Assembly (NCBI RefSeq): GCF_949987535.1
Contig: NC_080071.1
Location: 21,413,032-21,477,031, forward strand
From: Balaenoptera acutorostrata
Taxonomy: Eukaryota; Chordata; Mammalia; Artiodactyla; Balaenopteridae
DNA length: 64,000 bases
Direction: 5' to 3'
Within the stretch, counting starts at the first letter, position 1. The number at the start of each line of letters is the position of its first letter. The notes beneath the pieces are model-generated. The model did no database searches. It was given only the letters and a program-made list of their open reading frames with translations, and was not told the DNA's origin. This document shows positions 63,728-64,000 of the stretch, piece after piece. The translations under genes were made by a program, and so were the position numbers.

Positions 63728-64000
63728 GGACTTCCCTGGTGGCACAATGGTTAAGAATCCACCTGCCAGTGCAGGGGACATGGGTTCGAGCCGTGGACCA
63801 GGAAGATCCCACATGCCGCAGAGCAACTAAGCCCGTGTGCCACAACTACTGAGCTTGCGCTCTAGAGCCCACGAGCCACAACTATTGAGCCCGCGCGCCT
63901 AGAGCCCGTGCTCCGCAACAAGAGAAGCCACCGCAATGAGAAGCCCGCACACCGCAACTAGAGAAAGCCCCCAGGCAGCAACAAAGACCCAATGCAGCCA
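63728..64000 (+). mobile_element. CHR-type SINE, cut by the window end
   Basis: Starts ggacttccctggtggcacaa, B-box-like tgggttcgagccgtgg, body through gaagccaccgcaatgagaag to aacaaagacccaatgcagcca at the last base. The tail and any right target duplication lie beyond the window. Confidence 0.95.

Larger units (their letters stand above)
19968..64000 (-). other. BAZ2B: Sequence upstream of the BAZ2B ATG exon (presumed 5'-UTR intron)
   Basis: The ATG exon opens with a splice acceptor, so transcription must start further upstream. No promoter, CpG island or clear first exon is visible to 64000, so this block is most simply one or more 5'-UTR introns. Stretches where I recognise nothing specific are 19968-20690, 22480-23100, 23340-24560, 27432-29740, 39215-41290, 47035-49930, 57440-58770, 59700-61400 and 63170-63727. 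They hold AT-rich sequence with short homopolymers, for example A-runs at about 22966-22982 and 38332-38354 and a T-run at about 45436-45454. Confidence 0.7.

Overview
The window is vertebrate, almost certainly cetacean, nuclear DNA: AT-rich, with no bacterial-style gene density. The dispersed tRNA-Glu-derived SINEs of the CHR type (ten copies, most with clear target-site duplications), together with a nearly full-length young L1, MIR, L2, MER5A and MER20, point to a whale or dolphin. Hippopotamus cannot be excluded from repeats alone.

The only protein-coding gene I can support is the 5' part of BAZ2B, the ISWI-associated bromodomain chromatin regulator, read on the minus strand. Its ATG exon lies at 19821-19967 and the next coding exon at 1161-1349. 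They are joined in phase by an 18.5 kb intron and together encode the first 111 residues. Everything from 19968 to 64000 is sequence upstream of the ATG exon, presumably 5'-UTR intron. One candidate non-coding exon (26518-26649) is offered at low confidence. No promoter or CpG island is seen, so the transcription start lies beyond the window.

The rest is a layered record of transposons. 1-19820: MIR, L2, old L1 pieces, an MLT1-type LTR, four CHR SINEs and a 153-bp local duplication. 19968-30200: L1 3' ends, two CHR SINEs, a MER20, and a 162-bp internal L1 fragment with its own target-site duplication. 30200-37100: an ancient L1 on the plus strand with a monomer-like 5' UTR, degraded ORF1 and ORF2, and two inserted SINEs. 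37100-50250: unique intron, an 84-bp local duplication, L2, MER5A and one SINE. 50250-57440: an old minus-strand L1 split by a young L1 of about 5.5 kb. The young L1 keeps all its endonuclease and reverse-transcriptase catalytic residues but carries a nonsense codon in ORF1 and a frameshift near the ORF2 C-terminus. Beyond its apparent first poly(A) tail it carries about 0.4 kb of extra DNA made mainly of an 82-bp tandem repeat, then a second poly(A), which looks like a 3' transduction. 57440-64000: L1 and L2 ends, MIR and a terminal CHR SINE cut by the window edge.

No new biochemical system is evident. The most interesting observations concern retrotransposition: the putative 3' transduction with a minisatellite, and the internally primed L1 fragment.
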